Assembly: GCA_964392765.1 (NCBI GenBank)
Contig: CAYMRF010000054.1
Location: forward strand, 1-9,091
DNA from: BTUB01 sp964392765
Lineage (GTDB): Bacteria; Babelota; Babeliae; Babelales; Vermiphilaceae
Length of the DNA stretch: 9,091 nt
Direction of reading: 5' to 3'
Below the pieces are notes generated by a model, which had not been told where the DNA came from, did no database searches, and worked only from the letters and a program-made list of their open reading frames with translations. Position 1 is the first letter of the stretch; every line of letters starts with the position of its first letter. Made by a program: the position numbers and the translations under genes. Shown here piece after piece: positions 1-6,406 of the stretch.

Positions 1-34
1 ATGGCATTCAATTTGTAAGCTAGAAATCCCCAGA

Positions 35-60
35 CTACGCATAAAGCTTCGGCGGGCAGG
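35..60. repeat. Partial copy of a GC-rich dispersed repeat
   Basis: This short stretch, which includes AAGCTTCGGCGGGCAGG, aligns with 6790-6815 (CTATGC-TAAAGC...GCCGGACAAAG) apart from a one-base gap and scattered substitutions. The motif AAGCTACGGCGGACAG also occurs on the opposite strand at 6912-6927. It looks like the edge of a dispersed repeat whose fuller copies lie at 6777-6999 and 8971-9064. It is short and degenerate, so membership of the family is tentative. Confidence 0.4.
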
Positions 61-70
61 GTTACACATT

Positions 71-97
71 CCGGGAAGGCATTTGCTGCCTTCCCGG
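71..97 (+). promoter_or_regulatory. GC-rich hairpin just upstream of the first gene's ribosome binding site
   Basis: CCGGGAAGGCA pairs perfectly with TGCCTTCCCGG, giving an 11-bp stem with a 5-base loop (TTTGC). It ends 6 bases before the Shine-Dalgarno AAAGGAA (104-110) of the gene starting at 116. No T-tract follows on either strand, so it is not a typical intrinsic terminator. It could be the end of an upstream transcript, a 5' UTR stabilising hairpin, or part of the repeat next to it. Confidence 0.5.
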
Positions 98-115
98 GTT
101 AATAAAGGAAATAGT

Positions 116-526
116 ATGTTAAAAAAAAGTATTATTTTATCATTAGCAATAATGCCTTTGGCATTATTTTCAAGCTGCCCACAATTAGGGCCCAACCGAT
201 TTCAAACAAGCGCAACACTTACCAGCGCAGTGAATAATGATGGCCTCATCACCGTAACAGGCTCAATGCTCACTTTTAGACGCTGCACCACCTATCGCAT
301 TCAATTCTTTGGTAATCCAGAAAATCGCAATCCAATTACAGAAGGCGCCGATCTTTTGGGAAGCACCACAATTACTACTGATAATTTAGGTAATGCAAGT
401 TTCACCGTTACTTTGCCACCAACACAATTTACTGATGGCTTTATGAGTGCAACGGCAACCGTAATTAATTGCGATGGTTCAACGGGCGATACTTCAATGT
501 TTAGTAGCAATATTGTGATATCGTAG
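116..526 (+). CDS. Small secreted or lipid-anchored protein with one beta-sandwich repeat domain
   Basis: This 136-residue protein starts at the ATG at 116, behind a good AAAGGAA ribosome binding site. An in-frame ATG at 83 lies inside the upstream hairpin and is rejected. Residues 1-20 form a signal sequence (Lys-Lys, then a hydrophobic run). Cys21 in FSSC could be a lipobox cysteine, although Phe at -3 is not ideal. The rest (about 28-136) resembles the roughly 100-residue module repeated in large bacterial surface proteins: YRIQFFGNP, LLGSTTITTDNLGNASF, SATATVINCDGS and a final MFSSNIVIS match its usual pattern of YxIxFFANxxC, FLGSxxVxTDxxGNAxF, TATAxxxxGxTSxFS. Here the module occurs once, alone. 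No enzymatic residues are evident. The likely site is the periplasm or cell surface. It probably forms an operon with the beta-barrel gene 20 bases downstream. Confidence 0.75.
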   Translation: MLKKSIILSLAIMPLALFSSCPQLGPNRFQTSATLTSAVNNDGLITVTGSMLTFRRCTTYRIQFFGNPENRNPITEGADLLGSTTITTDNLGNASFTVTLPPTQFTDGFMSATATVINCDGSTGDTSMFSSNIVIS

Positions 527-546
527 AACGAACGATAGGAGAATTT

Positions 547-1440
547 ATGAATATAAAAAAATTAATCTTATGCGCAGCACTCGCATTGAGCAGTGCGCCA
601 ACTCAAGTACAAGCGTTATTTGGTGATTGTTGTGAATCTCGTTGTTATGAATGTGGTTGCAATCCGTTATATTGCGGAGCATGGAGCGTGCAAGTGCAAG
701 CAGGTGTTGCGCCAATTATCTGGCGCCATCGTGGTGAATTTAATTTAGTCTCATGCAGTTCAAATTCTGCAAATCCGATTTTTCCCTTAGCTTCAGAGCT
801 GCCAAAATTCAGCAAATTATTTAAAACCCCATGGATTGTTGGCGGTAAAGTTGGCTATGATTTTTCTGACAACACCGAAGTGTATGTTGAAGTGAATTAT
901 CTGCAAGCAAAGCATAAAGATGTTGCCCATAGCACATTTCCTATCTTAAATGTGCCTGGCCAAGCATTAGTATTTGCCTTTGGTAAATATAATCTTATCG
1001 ATGCGTATGTGGGCGTTCGCTACTACTGGGATCGCTGGTGTGATTCAGTTTCATTCTTCTTGGGTGGCCAAGTTGGTTTAACTTCACATCGCCATACGCG
1101 CGTAGCAATTACGCTCAATGGAGCTCCGGTAGTATTATTGCCAACTCCGGGCGCAGGATGTCCGGGTAGTGCTTCAGCGGCAGCATCAGATAATAATTTC
1201 TTCCAAAACAGTAATGTAATCAGCGGCGGATTAAATCTGGGATTGGATTATTGCATTTGCGGTAATTGGTCATTGGTATTAACCGGTGAATTTATTGCTT
1301 CTTGTGGCCCACGTGCGCGAACCACTTCATTGTTTGCAACGGCATTGCCAGCGCCAACGCTTGCCTCTAATCTCATTGTTGGTGGCACCGGCACTGAATT
1401 GCGATTTCCAGTAACCTTGGGCGTTCGCTATTCATTTTAA
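547..1440 (+). CDS. Cysteine-rich outer-membrane beta-barrel protein
   Basis: This 297-residue protein starts at ATG 547 with AGGAGA at 537-542. Residues 1-23 are a signal peptide (MNIKKLILCAALALSS, with likely cleavage after VQA). The mature N-terminus carries a cysteine cluster, CCxxxCxxCxCxxxxC (residues 28-43). The rest alternates short amphipathic strands and turns (WSVQVQAGVAPIIW, VGGKVGYDF, VYVEVNYLQA, IDAYVGVRYYW, SLVLTGEFIA). It ends in VTLGVRYSF, the C-terminal aromatic signal used for BAM-dependent outer-membrane insertion. I infer an 8-10 strand barrel. The mature part has 12 cysteines (28, 29, 33, 36, 38, 43, 70, 165, 205, 236, 238, 253), an even number that suggests disulfides. 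Its role (porin, adhesin or structural) cannot be read from the sequence. It is probably co-transcribed with the gene upstream. Confidence 0.8.
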   Translation: MNIKKLILCAALALSSAPTQVQALFGDCCESRCYECGCNPLYCGAWSVQVQAGVAPIIWRHRGEFNLVSCSSNSANPIFPLASELPKFSKLFKTPWIVGGKVGYDFSDNTEVYVEVNYLQAKHKDVAHSTFPILNVPGQALVFAFGKYNLIDAYVGVRYYWDRWCDSVSFFLGGQVGLTSHRHTRVAITLNGAPVVLLPTPGAGCPGSASAAASDNNFFQNSNVISGGLNLGLDYCICGNWSLVLTGEFIASCGPRARTTSLFATALPAPTLASNLIVGGTGTELRFPVTLGVRYSF

Positions 1441-1463
1441 GTAGATCTACAACACCTTCTTTA

Positions 1464-1505
1464 AAAACGCGTTAATGATCTTGTGTAGGATTGTTAACGC
1501 GTTTT
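1464..1505. terminator. Bidirectional intrinsic terminator between convergent genes
   Basis: AAAACGCGTTAA (1464-1475) and TTAACGCGTTTT (1494-1505) form a perfect 12-bp stem with an 18-base loop. The arms end in A and T runs, so both directions give a hairpin ending in a short U tract. It serves the plus-strand barrel gene (stop at 1440) and the minus-strand carotenoid oxygenase gene, whose stop codon (1504-1506) lies partly inside the stem. Confidence 0.7.
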
Positions 1506-3048
1506 AGTTTGCAAAAAATTTACTGTGTACCGTAAATGGAATATGATGCGGCGCATACACTCTACCCAATTCCTTGAATGTCTTTGCATCAAGAATAAGC
1601 ATGAATGATTTTTGTGCAATTGCATCAAGCACTACTGCAAGAACAATGCCATCATCTTCATCAGTTGCTTGAGGCTTAGCAATAAAGATTGGTTCAGTAG
1701 TATAGCAGCCATTGCATTTCCAGATATCATGGCGCTTAGAATTAAGATCAAATTTAATGAGTTGTTGAGCAATACCGCCTTCATTAGTAGCCGTTGCATA
1801 TACGTAGCGATAATCTTTCATAAAATAAGCAGGATTAATTTGGGGTAATTCTACTGAATGATGCGGAGAAAGCAATTGGTTGCTCACTTTATTGGTCTTT
1901 TGATCGATAATGAAGCGTTTTAAATGGCCGGTAGAAAGCTTTGGGTGCGCGCTAGAAAGATTCTTCATATTAAATTCTTTAATAATATCCGGCTCTTTAT
2001 AGGCAACCATATCGATAATGATCTGATTATCTTTTTCAAACGCATTCACTTGATGAAGGGTAAAGAAAGCTTCAGTTTTATAGGTCGTAATTTTTTTGCC
2101 TGATTTACGATCAATCACCATAAAGGTGGTTCCATTTTTTGGCTTCCATGAGAAGTTATCAATGAATGAATGATCTGATAATAAAAGATCATACGGGCTT
2201 ACGATAAAGGGAGATTCGATCAAAATAAGATAATTTTTGGTAAGCGCAAAGCTATGCATGTAGGAAGGATAGCCAACCGGAATGCGCACCATGATTTCCC
2301 GCTTATTACTATCTGCCTTCATTTTATACACAATATAATCGCTATTATGCGCATATTGGATTGCGACGCCATACCATTCTCGCGTTTGTGGATCAAAAAG
2401 AGTGTGAGCAGTTGCAAAATGTGCTTCTATTTTATCATCGTAAGTAAATTCGCCTTTAGTAGCTAATGTTTTGGGATCAATTTGCAATGAATGGGGCGTT
2501 TCAGTGATCGCTACCAGTTGATTGTTATACAGCGCAAGGTTCATATTGGCATTATCATAAATAGGGCGGGGAGCGCTGCTCACCGCTGAAGTAAGTTTAG
2601 ACCAAGCGGATTTCTTTTGCTCAGGACCACTGCCGCGCAATTTTCCTTTTTTGCAGCAATCTTGATAATAGAAAGAGTTAATCAACTTATTAGTATATTT
2701 TACCGTGCCTTTATCAATGGCAAATTGGTGTATCATGGCAAAACCATCAAGCCAATGGCTTGCTTTGCTTTCATTGAGTTCAAAAACGCCAGGACCAATA
2801 GTGATAAACGATCCGTTAATCCAAGAGGGCAATGATCCAGTAACGGTTAAAGGAACTTGGCTCACTTGCGTGTTGAGTGATGTGAATCCCAATTGATGCG
2901 AATGAGAAGTGGTCTCTTTTTTTGTAGCTTGTGGACGCACTTGGGTGCAAGATTCTTGTTTTACCATTACTTTTTGAGGCATTTGAGCCCCTAGAAGTAG
3001 AGGAGCAAATACTAATAAAGCGAATATAATAACTTTTTCTAATTTCAT
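1504..3048 (-). CDS. Carotenoid cleavage oxygenase family (RPE65/CCD-like), with N-terminal export or anchor signal
   Basis: This 514-residue protein belongs to the family of Fe(II) dioxygenases that cleave double bases of carotenoids, apocarotenoids or stilbenes in a seven-bladed beta-propeller. Hallmarks in order are LPSWINGSFITIGPG (73-87), HWLDGFAMIHQF (98-109), NMNLALYNNQLVAITET (168-184) and a C-terminal VLAVVLDAIAQKSFMLILDA (469-488). The four iron-ligand histidines are all placed as expected: His215 (ATAHTLFDP), His265 (YMHSFALT), His332 (LHQVNAFE) and His508 (IPFTVHSKFF). Glu278 in ESP may be a second-shell residue. Length is normal for the family. Residues 1-21 are hydrophobic after MKLEK and look like a signal peptide or membrane anchor, which most bacterial members lack. 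The ribosome binding site at ATG 3048 is weak. The gene is monocistronic and convergent with the barrel gene. Its substrate is unknown, and no carotenoid synthesis gene is in the window. Confidence 0.85.
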   Translation of the reverse strand: MKLEKVIIFALLVFAPLLLGAQMPQKVMVKQESCTQVRPQATKKETTSHSHQLGFTSLNTQVSQVPLTVTGSLPSWINGSFITIGPGVFELNESKASHWLDGFAMIHQFAIDKGTVKYTNKLINSFYYQDCCKKGKLRGSGPEQKKSAWSKLTSAVSSAPRPIYDNANMNLALYNNQLVAITETPHSLQIDPKTLATKGEFTYDDKIEAHFATAHTLFDPQTREWYGVAIQYAHNSDYIVYKMKADSNKREIMVRIPVGYPSYMHSFALTKNYLILIESPFIVSPYDLLLSDHSFIDNFSWKPKNGTTFMVIDRKSGKKITTYKTEAFFTLHQVNAFEKDNQIIIDMVAYKEPDIIKEFNMKNLSSAHPKLSTGHLKRFIIDQKTNKVSNQLLSPHHSVELPQINPAYFMKDYRYVYATATNEGGIAQQLIKFDLNSKRHDIWKCNGCYTTEPIFIAKPQATDEDDGIVLAVVLDAIAQKSFMLILDAKTFKELGRVYAPHHIPFTVHSKFFAN

Positions 3049-3122
3049 TTCTAATTACCAACAAATATTAATTTTTATGTAAAACGCTACTTATAAACTA
3101 GCATAGAAATGCTGTTTAGACA

Positions 3123-3151
3123 ATTGAAGCGGTCTGTTTGGCTGCTTCAAT
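3123..3151 (+). other. Hairpin in the gap upstream of the carotenoid oxygenase gene
   Basis: ATTGAAGC (3123-3130) pairs with GCTTCAAT (3144-3151). On the plus strand the stem extends through two G-U pairs to 12 bp with loop TGTTT. On the minus strand those two pairs become A-C mismatches. No T-tract follows. It lies 75-103 bases upstream of the minus-strand gene starting at 3048, so it could be a leader structure, an operator, or chance. Confidence 0.3.
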
Positions 3152-3170
3152 AAATACAGATAGAAACTTT

Positions 3171-3204
3171 CAGGGCCCTGAAGTCGAATAACTTCAAGGC
3201 CCTG
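3171..3204 (-). terminator. Terminator of the exported Dps gene
   Basis: CAGGGCC (3171-3177) pairs with GGCCCTG (3198-3204), and TGAAGT (3179-3184) with ACTTCA (3191-3196), around a 6-base loop. The one odd position (3178/3197) is a C-A mismatch on the plus strand but a G-U pair in the minus-strand RNA, so the structure fits minus-strand transcription. It starts 24 bases past the stop codon of the gene at 3228-4010. The following U tract is weak. Confidence 0.55.
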
Positions 3205-3227
3205 TATAGAAGTAGGGTAAATGAAAT

Positions 3228-4010
3228 TTATTGTTGAGCTGCGGTTGCTCGAAGCATCCAGGCTATTTTTTCATGCTTTACTATTAAATCTTGCAAGAAA
3301 TTACTGGTTCCCTGATCTCCCAAAGCAGCAGTTTCCTCAATATTTGCTCTTAGGGTACGGATAATAGCCTCATGATCGGCAAGCAATTGCTTCACCATTT
3401 CTATAGGCGACAGCTTTTCAGCTTTAATCTCTTTGAGGCGGGTATAGGTTGAAAATTCTTCAAGGCTTCCAAGTGCAGGGGCGCCTAACGCGCGTGCACG
3501 TTCGGCAATATCATCTACGAAATTGAATACTTTTTCATACTGCTCTTTAAAGGCTTGATGGAAATCATGGAAAACGATGCCTACCACGTTCCAGTGAAAC
3601 TTTAAGGTTTTGGTGTATAGCACATACTCATCGGCAAGCAATTTGTTTAAAATTGTGGCAACTTTTTGGCGAACTTCAGAAGAGAGGCCGATATTAACCT
3701 CAGTTTGAGATTCATTAGAAATTTCTGGGGTTGCTTCAGTTGCTTCTATTGGTTCTTCTATAACAGGTTCTGAAACAGTTTCTGTTACGGTTTCGGTAAC
3801 CACAGGAGTTGCTGTTTCTGAGGGACTTGCCTCAATGGTATCTCTTGCAGTTCCGATAGTTTCTGCTACTACCGTATCGGTTTCAGGGGTTACCAAAGGA
3901 GTTTCCAGGGCTGGGGGAGTTGGCATTTCTGGAAGATCTACTTGCCCAAAAGAAAGGCTGCTATAGCTTAGAATACCCGCAGTAATTAAGGCTTTAATGA
4001 TAAAATTCAT
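3228..4010 (-). CDS. Exported Dps-like ferritin with acidic Pro/Thr/Glu-rich linker
   Basis: This 260-residue protein has three parts. Residues 1-22 are a signal peptide (MNFIIKALITAG, ending SLSFGQ). Residues 23-103 are a low-complexity linker rich in Pro, Thr, Val and Glu (TETVTETVSEPVIEEPIEA). Residues 104-260 are a complete Dps domain. Ferroxidase-site residues fit the E. coli Dps spacing (H51, H63, D78, E82): here His139 (KFHWNV), His151 (FHDFHQAF), Asp166 and Glu170 (DDIAERARALG). Dps proteins form 12-mers that oxidise Fe(II) with peroxide and store iron. They are normally cytosolic and about 160-180 residues long, so this form is unusual. The domain is a close paralogue of the protein at 4778-5251. 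The start at ATG 4010 has a strong AGGAGA seven bases upstream. It probably has its own promoter and terminator. The alternative is a membrane-tethered cage with an uncleaved signal. Confidence 0.9.
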   Translation of the reverse strand: MNFIIKALITAGILSYSSLSFGQVDLPEMPTPPALETPLVTPETDTVVAETIGTARDTIEASPSETATPVVTETVTETVSEPVIEEPIEATEATPEISNESQTEVNIGLSSEVRQKVATILNKLLADEYVLYTKTLKFHWNVVGIVFHDFHQAFKEQYEKVFNFVDDIAERARALGAPALGSLEEFSTYTRLKEIKAEKLSPIEMVKQLLADHEAIIRTLRANIEETAALGDQGTSNFLQDLIVKHEKIAWMLRATAAQQ

Positions 4011-4039
4011 AAAAATTCTCCTATAAATTTGAATTTCTA

Positions 4040-4074
4040 TATATAAATTATCATTAAATATTTTCTATTTGCAA
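4040..4074 (-). promoter_or_regulatory. Likely promoter of the exported Dps gene, with a Fur-like sequence over the -10
   Basis: On the minus strand TTGCAA (4074-4069) is followed after 16 bases by GATAAT (4052-4047), a plausible sigma-70 pair. It would start transcription about 30 bases before the ATG at 4010. The 19 bases at 4040-4058, read on the minus strand, match the classic Fur box at 13 of 19 positions, but the region is very AT-rich, so this is weak evidence. Confidence 0.4.
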
Positions 4075-4146
4075 TAAAGATCAATGTAAAAGAGAAAAAG
4101 ATTGCTTAAATAAAGCTTTTTAGAAAAAGAAAAGTTTTAAGATGAG

Positions 4147-4176
4147 AAAGACGCCACAGGAACTGTGACGTCTTTT
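4147..4176 (-). terminator. Terminator of the fic-dps-acetyltransferase operon
   Basis: AAAGACG (4147-4153) pairs with CGTCTTT (4169-4175), and CACAG (4155-4159) with CTGTG (4163-4167), around a 3-base loop. The mismatch at 4154/4168 becomes a U-G pair in minus-strand RNA, which supports minus-strand use. A pyrimidine-rich tail (TCTTTCTC) follows. It begins 5 bases past the acetyltransferase stop codon. Confidence 0.7.
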
Positions 4177-4180
4177 AAAA

Positions 4181-4768
4181 TTATTGAAAATCGGGAACTT
4201 CGTAAATGCTCATCAATTCATTTGATACAATAGCTTGTCTTGAAAATCTCAATCCATTTTTTAAAGCTAAATCGATTGAGCGAGTATTGTCCGTGGGAAT
4301 AGCGGCTATAAGATTTGGGAATGCAGCACGAATGAGAGGAAGTCCCGCGACAGTCACTTCGCGTGCGTATCCTTGATTTTGATGTTTTTTTGCTAATATA
4401 ATGCCGAGTGTCATCATTTCTCTTCCGGTAAGCGCAGCAGTTTTATTTAATCCACCAAATCCGATTAATTCTCCGGTATCTTTTTTAATAAAAGCATATC
4501 GTCCCCAACCATTTTCTTCTTGGTAAGAAGGCAGAATGCGTGTCTTTAAAAAATCTCTAATTTCATCAACTGTTTTCATTGGTGGTCGCTTTGTGCCACT
4601 CATAACTTCCGGATCACCTAAGATAGGTATTAATGCCTCAGCATCATCTAAAGTCATAGCTCTTAAATATAAACGATCAGTCTGAATACTTTTTGGCGCT
4701 ATAGATTGCATTCCCGGAAGTGATGCACCAATAACTGAACTAAGAATTAGAATTTTAGAAAAATTCAT
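4181..4768 (-). CDS. GNAT N-acetyltransferase (RimJ/RimL-like) with signal-peptide-like N-terminus
   Basis: This 195-residue protein belongs to the GNAT family that transfers acetyl from acetyl-CoA to an amine. From TDRLYLRAMTLDDAEAL (residues 30-46) it follows the Acetyltransf_3 pattern. GELIGFGGLNK (99-109) is the central strand, TLGIILAKKHQNQGYARE contains the acetyl-CoA loop QxxGxA at 130-135, and TDNTRSIDLALKNGLRF (159-175) is the usual NxxS segment before the last strands. Residues 1-20 (MNFSKILILSSVIGASLPGM) look like a signal peptide. That start is well supported: AAAGGA sits six bases before ATG 4768 and overlaps the stop codon of the preceding dps gene, with 9 bases between the genes. 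A start at Met20 would remove the signal but has a poor ribosome binding site. The substrate is unknown. It is the last gene of the operon. Confidence 0.85.
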   Translation of the reverse strand: MNFSKILILSSVIGASLPGMQSIAPKSIQTDRLYLRAMTLDDAEALIPILGDPEVMSGTKRPPMKTVDEIRDFLKTRILPSYQEENGWGRYAFIKKDTGELIGFGGLNKTAALTGREMMTLGIILAKKHQNQGYAREVTVAGLPLIRAAFPNLIAAIPTDNTRSIDLALKNGLRFSRQAIVSNELMSIYEVPDFQ

Positions 4769-4777
4769 AATAATCCT

Positions 4778-5251
4778 TTATTTTTGTGCAGTTGCTCTGA
4801 GCATCCAGGCTATTTTCTCATGCTTTTCCATAAGATCGGTCAAGAAATTATTGGTGCCCATATCGCCTAATTTTTCGCAAGTTTCTAAATCGTGGCGCGT
4901 ATTGCGGATAATCGTCTCATGATCCGCAAGTAACTGCTTGATCATGCCATGCGCATCTGGAATTTTGCCCGGCTCTTCTTTAAGGCGAGCGTGCTTGCTA
5001 AATTCAGCCATGCTGCCAAAAGCATCTTCGCCTAATGCGCGTGCGCGTTCAGCAACGTCATCTGCAATATCAAGTAATTGTTCATATTGGTCTTTAAAAA
5101 GTGCGTGAAAATCATGAAAAACCATACCATGAACATTCCAGTGATATTTTAATGTTTTGGTATAGAGAAGGTATTCATCAGAAAGAAGAGTGTTGAGTAA
5201 TTTGCCAACTTCTTTGCGAGTTTTAGCTGATAAGCCGATATTTGCTTCCAT
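4778..5251 (-). CDS. dps: Dps ferritin-like protein, cytosolic
   Basis: This 157-residue protein is a complete, normal-length Dps (DNA-binding protein from starved cells). It should form a 12-mer that oxidises and stores iron, limiting hydroxyl radical formation. The ferroxidase residues are His37 (KYHWNV), His49 (FHDFHALF), Asp64 and Glu68 (DDVAERARALG), with the same spacing as in E. coli Dps. Helical segments typical of the fold are TLLSDEYLLYTKTLKYHWN and HGMIKQLLADHETIIRNTR. There is no signal sequence and no long Lys-rich tail, so DNA binding is uncertain. ATG 5251 follows AAGGGA. It starts 24 bases after fic and ends 9 bases before the acetyltransferase gene, so the three are probably one transcript. 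Its paralogue at 3228-4010 has the same core plus a signal peptide and linker. Confidence 0.93.
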   Translation of the reverse strand: MEANIGLSAKTRKEVGKLLNTLLSDEYLLYTKTLKYHWNVHGMVFHDFHALFKDQYEQLLDIADDVAERARALGEDAFGSMAEFSKHARLKEEPGKIPDAHGMIKQLLADHETIIRNTRHDLETCEKLGDMGTNNFLTDLMEKHEKIAWMLRATAQK

Positions 5252-5275
5252 GAGATTCCCTTTTTGATAATCAAC

Positions 5276-6400
5276 TTAATATTCTTTTTCTAGCAGCTCA
5301 AGATATTGAGTAAATTGATAAAGTTTATTTCGCTTCTTTTCACCAATTTCATGCAAAATACCTTTATTCACAAAATAACTAATGAGCTTATTAGCGGCAT
5401 TGTAACTCTTATCGAGTTGTGCTGCAAGTTCTTTAGCATTAATTATAGGATATTGAAATAATACTCCTAGTGCACGTGATAGTGGTTCGTGCATGCGAGT
5501 AATTTCCTGATCAGATGCTATTTGTTCTATAATCTGCTTTTCTAAAAGTTCAATGTCAGCCGCTCGTGAATATGCATCCTGACTGCTGGCAGAAATGCAT
5601 TCAAGATAATAGGTGATCCAGCCTTCAAAATCTCCCTTGGTGCGAACTGAATCCAGGCGTTGATAATATTCAAGTTGATGCTTCTTAAAAAAATATGATG
5701 GGTATAGAATCGGAGTTTGCAATAAATTGGTATCAATAAGCATAAGTACAATTAAAAGACGGCCAATGCGACCATTGCCATCAAGAAAAGGATGAATCGT
5801 TTCAAATTGAACGTGAGCAAGGCCAGCTTTTATGAGTGCCGGTAATCCATCATCAGCATTAATGTATTGAATTAAATCTGACATGAGATCCGGCAACAGA
5901 TTTGCGGGTGGTGGAACTAATTGGCCAACGCGTACCGCTTGTTTTCTATAATTTCCAGGATTCGCATTTTCTCCTGCTCCTTCGCTCATAAGTACCTCAT
6001 GGGCGGCAAGAATTATACGAGTGGTAATTGGCATACCTTGTGCTTTAATAAGCCCTAAAGAAACTTCAAGAGCTTTGGTATAGTTGAGCACCAATTGTGT
6101 CTCTTTATTTGGTTTGCTCTCTTCAATAGATTGGGTAAAAACATCAATGATAGTGGTATTAATACCTTCAATCGCGGAGGAAAGAAGCGCTTCTTTGATT
6201 ACGTATGCTTTCAAAAATCGTTGAGCATTTGGAATTCTCAATGCCATTTCATTAAGTTTTGCCAGTTGTTGCATCGCTTGGCCATAGAGCTGCGCGAGCT
6301 CTGGCGTAAACTCAAAAGAAGGATTTTTGGGAGGCAAAGAATCAGGGATAAAATAATCTAAATTACCCAGTTTTTGATAGTGGCCCGTTTCTCGTTTCAT
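5276..6400 (-). CDS. Fic-family AMPylase, class II, with C-terminal winged helix
   Basis: This 374-residue protein should transfer AMP (or another nucleotide moiety) to hydroxyl side chains of target proteins. The catalytic loop HPFLDGNGRIGR (residues 203-214) is intact, including His203, Asp207 and both arginines. The N-terminal inhibitory motif SSAIEG (74-79; SxxxE with Glu78 followed by Gly79) marks a class II, self-inhibited Fic. The substrate flap and loop are YRKQAVRVGQLVPPP (151-165). Residues ~305-365 (PIINAKELAAQLDKSYNAAN, then NKGILHEIGEKKRNKLYQF) look like a winged helix-turn-helix, common in this Fic subgroup and a possible DNA-binding domain. The ATG at 6400 with AAGGAG four bases upstream is the start. 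A longer reading begins with TTG at 6430 inside the operator region and is rejected. First gene of the operon with dps and the acetyltransferase. The target is unknown: endogenous regulator, toxin or secreted effector. Confidence 0.9.
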   Translation of the reverse strand: MKRETGHYQKLGNLDYFIPDSLPPKNPSFEFTPELAQLYGQAMQQLAKLNEMALRIPNAQRFLKAYVIKEALLSSAIEGINTTIIDVFTQSIEESKPNKETQLVLNYTKALEVSLGLIKAQGMPITTRIILAAHEVLMSEGAGENANPGNYRKQAVRVGQLVPPPANLLPDLMSDLIQYINADDGLPALIKAGLAHVQFETIHPFLDGNGRIGRLLIVLMLIDTNLLQTPILYPSYFFKKHQLEYYQRLDSVRTKGDFEGWITYYLECISASSQDAYSRAADIELLEKQIIEQIASDQEITRMHEPLSRALGVLFQYPIINAKELAAQLDKSYNAANKLISYFVNKGILHEIGEKKRNKLYQFTQYLELLEKEY

Positions 6401-6406
6401 AAGGCT

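Noticed and set aside
1..18. Possible tail of an upstream gene (ATG...TTGTAA)
   Set aside because: Six codons at the window edge cannot be told from chance.
83..115. Eleven-residue extension of the first protein
   Set aside because: Its ATG is inside the 71-97 hairpin, has no ribosome binding site, and would put charged residues before an otherwise normal signal peptide.
2816..3064. 82-codon minus-strand ORF
   Set aside because: It is a frame shadow over the start of the carotenoid oxygenase gene with no family features.
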